From Cyanobacteria bacterium NC_groundwater_1444_Ag_S-0.65um_54_12 (GTDB taxonomy: Bacteria; Cyanobacteriota; Sericytochromatia; S15B-MN24; VGJW01): a stretch of 6,472 nucleotides of DNA. The stretch spans positions 1 through 6,472 of the forward strand of contig JACQUT010000189.1 in the NCBI GenBank assembly GCA_016267585.1, in the 5' to 3' direction. The position numbers and the translations under genes are program-made. How positions within the stretch are numbered: the first letter of the stretch is position 1; each line of letters begins with the position of its first letter. A model generated the notes under the pieces. The model was not told the origin of the DNA. It saw only the letters and a list, made by a program, of their open reading frames with translations, and ran no database searches. Positions 4,551 to 6,472 of the stretch are shown piece after piece.

Positions 4551-5717
4551 GTGAAGAGATGGCTACTTCGTTGTCGATTTCGCTGGGTCATGGCGCTGCT
4601 AACCATAGCCATGTTGGTCAGTTGCGGCCGTTTGCCAGCAGTATCGGACACCTCTCGCGCAACCGCGAGCAGTATTCGCGGTAAGATAATCGACAGTGGC
4701 ACCGCTTCCGGTATCGCTAACGCTCTGGTGCAAATGCTCTATGGTGCTGCCCGGACAGCAACTTTGACTGACGGAACGTTTTCGCTATCTGGCCTTCCGG
4801 GTGGGGCAGTACGCCTGGCAGTCACTGCCGCGGGATATGAACCACGCATTGTCGATTTGCAACGCCGAGAGCAACCGCAAGTTATTGCACTGACACGCCG
4901 TTCCTGGCTTTTGGCTTACGAACTGCTGGCCAAACTGTATTCCGGCAGGCTAGACGGCAGCGGGCGGATAGCAGTAGCCGAAGATCGAATTTTATTGACA
5001 GCTCGCGCAGGCAGGGCTGGCGCCTTGCTCCAATTGGATCCACTGACCGGCGAAGCACAAGACAAGATCTCGCGAATCGGTCCCTTGAGCTGGTTGCCGA
5101 GCAGCCTGGCTGATGTTACGACCAACCGGTACGGCGCTATTTACTTGCTGGAGGAACAAGGCCGTCTGCATCTCTTTTCTGCTGATGGGCAGCATCGTAT
5201 GTCTCGTCAAATCGCTGCTGGTCCCGGCGTATTGGCCTGCAATGGCAGTGTGCTTTTTGTGGCAGAAACCGGGAAGATTCAGGTGCTCGATTTTCAACTT
5301 TCTTCGTTGAACGAATGGCGCTTCCCTGCGCTATTACCCACTGGTATAGCTCTCGACCAGATGGGGAACCTTTTCATAGCTGCCGATAATGGTGAGGTTT
5401 TGGAATACGATGCAGACGGCCGTATGATTGGTAGCTGGCAAGATGCGCGTCTGCCGGCCATTGGAGGCATAGCCATCGATTCTACCGGACAAGTCTTCGC
5501 CACGGATCCCGTGAATCACCAAATATCTGTCCTGGCGGCAACTGGTCAGCTAGTTGGAAGCTTCGGTTCAGACGAGCTACAGATACCAAAAGGCATTGCA
5601 ATCAATGACGCTGGGGTTATTTACGTTGCCGATAGTGGGCGACGTACCGTCTTTTGCTTCAAACGGAAAAACAATTCGGCCAGTCTTGCTACAACTAAGC
5701 CCTGGCAAAATCAGTAG
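4551..5717 (+). CDS. Lipoprotein with carboxypeptidase-regulatory-like domain and NHL-type beta-propeller
   Basis: A 388-residue exported lipoprotein. Seen: a basic N-terminus (MKRWLLRCRFRW), a hydrophobic stretch, and the lipobox LVSC with Cys25 as likely lipidation site. Residues about 42-115 form a carboxypeptidase-regulatory-like (beta-sandwich) domain: IRGKIIDSGTASGIANALV, then LTDGTFSLSGLPGG and AVTAAGYEP. From about 135 to 370 come repeats of propeller type, clearest toward the end: LPTGIALDQMGNLFIAADNG, GGIAIDSTGQVFATDPVNHQ and PKGIAINDAGVIYVADSGRR, each a typical NHL strand pattern. Such domains usually serve in binding or surface scaffolding; no catalytic motif is visible and the ligand is unknown. 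The start is GTG 4551, because it supplies the positive residues of the signal peptide; the next in-frame ATG at 4590 would lose them. The ribosome site is weak. It is transcribed divergently from the membrane protein gene, with which it may share regulation. Confidence 0.85.
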   Translation: MKRWLLRCRFRWVMALLTIAMLVSCGRLPAVSDTSRATASSIRGKIIDSGTASGIANALVQMLYGAARTATLTDGTFSLSGLPGGAVRLAVTAAGYEPRIVDLQRREQPQVIALTRRSWLLAYELLAKLYSGRLDGSGRIAVAEDRILLTARAGRAGALLQLDPLTGEAQDKISRIGPLSWLPSSLADVTTNRYGAIYLLEEQGRLHLFSADGQHRMSRQIAAGPGVLACNGSVLFVAETGKIQVLDFQLSSLNEWRFPALLPTGIALDQMGNLFIAADNGEVLEYDADGRMIGSWQDARLPAIGGIAIDSTGQVFATDPVNHQISVLAATGQLVGSFGSDELQIPKGIAINDAGVIYVADSGRRTVFCFKRKNNSASLATTKPWQNQ

Positions 5718-5797
5718 TTCGTATATTCTCTTGACGCCGTTTCTAGAGTAGACTCCTCTTCAGGAACCTTCTACAAAGGCGATAGCCAGGAAAGGGA

Positions 5798-6286
5798 GTG
5801 ATTCCAGCCTTGCAGGTGTTGGTTCTTTCAACCACTTACCAACCACTTTATATGGTGGGAGTGCAAAAAGCCATTACGCTATTGTACTTGGGCAAGGCTG
5901 TTTCGGTTCAAGACTCGGAGCGAGAAATTCGCTCACCCTCTATTGTGATGCGTGTGCCGCAAGCGATCCGTTTACTGGCCAAGGTGGTGGCTCGTCGTGC
6001 GTTAGATTCCCTGAAACCTACCCGTTCAGCGATTTTCAAACGTGATAAGCAACAATGCCAGTATTGTAGCGGGAAAACAAACTTGACCATCGATCATGTG
6101 GTCCCGCGTTCGCGAGGCGGTCTAGACACCTGGGATAATTTAGTGACAGCCTGTGTTCGCTGTAATAACCGTAAAGGGGATCGTACTCCACAAGAGGCGC
6201 AGATGACGCTCTTGGTAGCGCCTCCCCGCACACCGCGAGCTATCGAGTTAGCTTATGAGCTTTGGGGACGCCTCTTGGGGTGGTAG
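5798..6286 (+). CDS. HNH endonuclease family protein
   Basis: A 162-residue protein of the stand-alone HNH family found widely in bacteria, with the usual N-terminal part (VLVLSTTYQPLYMVGVQKAI, then LGKAV and IRSPSIVMRVP) and a C-terminal HNH nuclease module. Seen: Cys87-x2-Cys90 in CQYC, the ββα-metal core IDHVVPRSRGG with Asp99-His100, Asn114 in WDNLV, and Cys119-x2-Cys122 followed by NNRKGDRTP. The four Cys should bind a structural zinc; His100 is the expected catalytic base. The third HNH position is Asn (N123 or N124), a common variant. The start is GTG 5798, with AGGA (5788-5791) 6 bases upstream in a purine-rich run. The cellular role of this family is poorly defined; no methyltransferase or specificity gene is nearby, so I would not call it a restriction enzyme. 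No terminator is seen on either side. Confidence 0.9.
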   Translation: MIPALQVLVLSTTYQPLYMVGVQKAITLLYLGKAVSVQDSEREIRSPSIVMRVPQAIRLLAKVVARRALDSLKPTRSAIFKRDKQQCQYCSGKTNLTIDHVVPRSRGGLDTWDNLVTACVRCNNRKGDRTPQEAQMTLLVAPPRTPRAIELAYELWGRLLGW

Positions 6287-6394
6287 CGCGCAGTCTGCCT
6301 GGTGTTACGAGGTCGGCATTGGGGTTGCTCCGCGATCGTCCAGATGTCTACCAGTTTCGGTTCGTGCACCCTCACCCAGTTTTGAGTTTGACCT

Positions 6395-6413
6395 CCGCTA
6401 TAATTAGCGCTAA
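6395..6413 (+). promoter_or_regulatory. Putative -10 region and discriminator of tRNA-Val
   Basis: A perfect TATAAT (6399-6404) lies 30 bases before the tRNA 5' end. The discriminator that follows is GC-bearing (TAGCGC), as is common for stringently controlled stable RNA promoters. No -35 box sits at standard spacing; TTGAGT (6382-6387) and TTGACC (6388-6393) are too close. TTAGCGCTAA (6404-6413) is a perfect 10-base palindrome at the expected transcription start. Confidence 0.5.
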
Positions 6414-6434
6414 GCTTGCTAAAGTCAAGTAAAG

Positions 6435-6472
6435 GGGCGCATAGCTCAGCTGGTAGAGCGCTACGTTTACAC
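6435..6472 (+). tRNA. tRNA-Val (anticodon UAC), 5' part, cut by window edge
   Basis: Folding by position: acceptor 5' strand GGGCGCA (6435-6441), T8 A9, D stem GCTC/GAGC with loop AGCTGGTA, G26, anticodon-stem 5' strand CTACG (6461-6465), then loop TTTACAC (6466-6472), giving anticodon TAC at 6468-6470, which reads valine GUA codons. The window ends at tRNA position 38, so the anticodon 3' strand, variable loop, T arm and acceptor 3' strand lie outside and stem pairing cannot be fully verified. Confidence 0.9.

Noticed and set aside
5113..5310. Plus-strand 65-residue open frame inside the NHL lipoprotein gene with some hydrophobic residues
   Set aside because: It lies wholly within a convincing gene in another frame; a shadow frame is the simpler explanation.
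5731..5754. TTGACG and TAGACT before the HNH gene as a promoter
   Set aside because: The two boxes are only 12 bases apart and the -10 is poor; nothing else supports it.
5798..6286. Restriction or homing endonuclease interpretation of the HNH protein
   Set aside because: No methyltransferase, intron or intein context is present; the N-terminal part matches the ordinary stand-alone HNH family.

Overview
The window is a compact bacterial chromosomal segment with eight protein genes, one extra small secreted-protein gene that is easy to overlook, and the 5' half of a tRNA gene. I see no transposase, CRISPR array, phage gene or integration site. Housekeeping genes (ybaB-recR, tRNA-Val), a SpoIID-type cell-wall enzyme, and secreted or lipid-anchored proteins with Pro/Thr-rich or NHL-repeat character would fit a non-proteobacterial lineage such as Chloroflexota, but that assignment is inference and weak. 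Non-AUG starts are frequent (TTG or GTG in about five of nine genes).

Left part (about 40-2730). A SpoIID/LytB-family exported cell-wall hydrolase runs rightward. It meets, tail to tail with its stop overlapping, a leftward three-gene unit: an ECF sigma factor, a membrane anti-sigma factor with an N-terminal zinc-binding motif, and a 67-residue secreted Pro/Thr-rich peptide. The sigma and anti-sigma genes overlap by 20 bases. The anti-sigma stop and the peptide start are separated by 6 bases, with the peptide's ribosome binding site inside the last anti-sigma codons. Immediately upstream of the sigma gene is GGAACT-N16-CGTC, a near-perfect ECF-type promoter, so the unit is probably autoregulated.

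Middle (2730-3801). Divergent from the sigma gene is a ybaB-recR pair with 21 bases between the genes, preceded by a TATAAT box. This is the usual recombination-repair pair, here with an ECF operon rather than dnaX upstream.

Right-middle (3813-5717). An unrecognised leftward protein with a C-terminal two-helix membrane hairpin is divergent from a lipoprotein with a carboxypeptidase-regulatory-like domain plus an NHL-type beta-propeller. The leftward gene probably starts at a GTG at 4337 behind a perfect Shine-Dalgarno, not further upstream. This leaves a roughly 213-base divergent spacer with three repeat copies at 18-19 base steps and a perfect 9-5-9 inverted repeat, the most unusual non-coding structure in the window.

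Right end (5798-6472). An HNH endonuclease-family gene is followed by a tRNA-Val(UAC) gene cut by the window edge in its anticodon loop. Its -10 box shares a 10-base string (CCGCTATAAT) with the ybaB upstream region.
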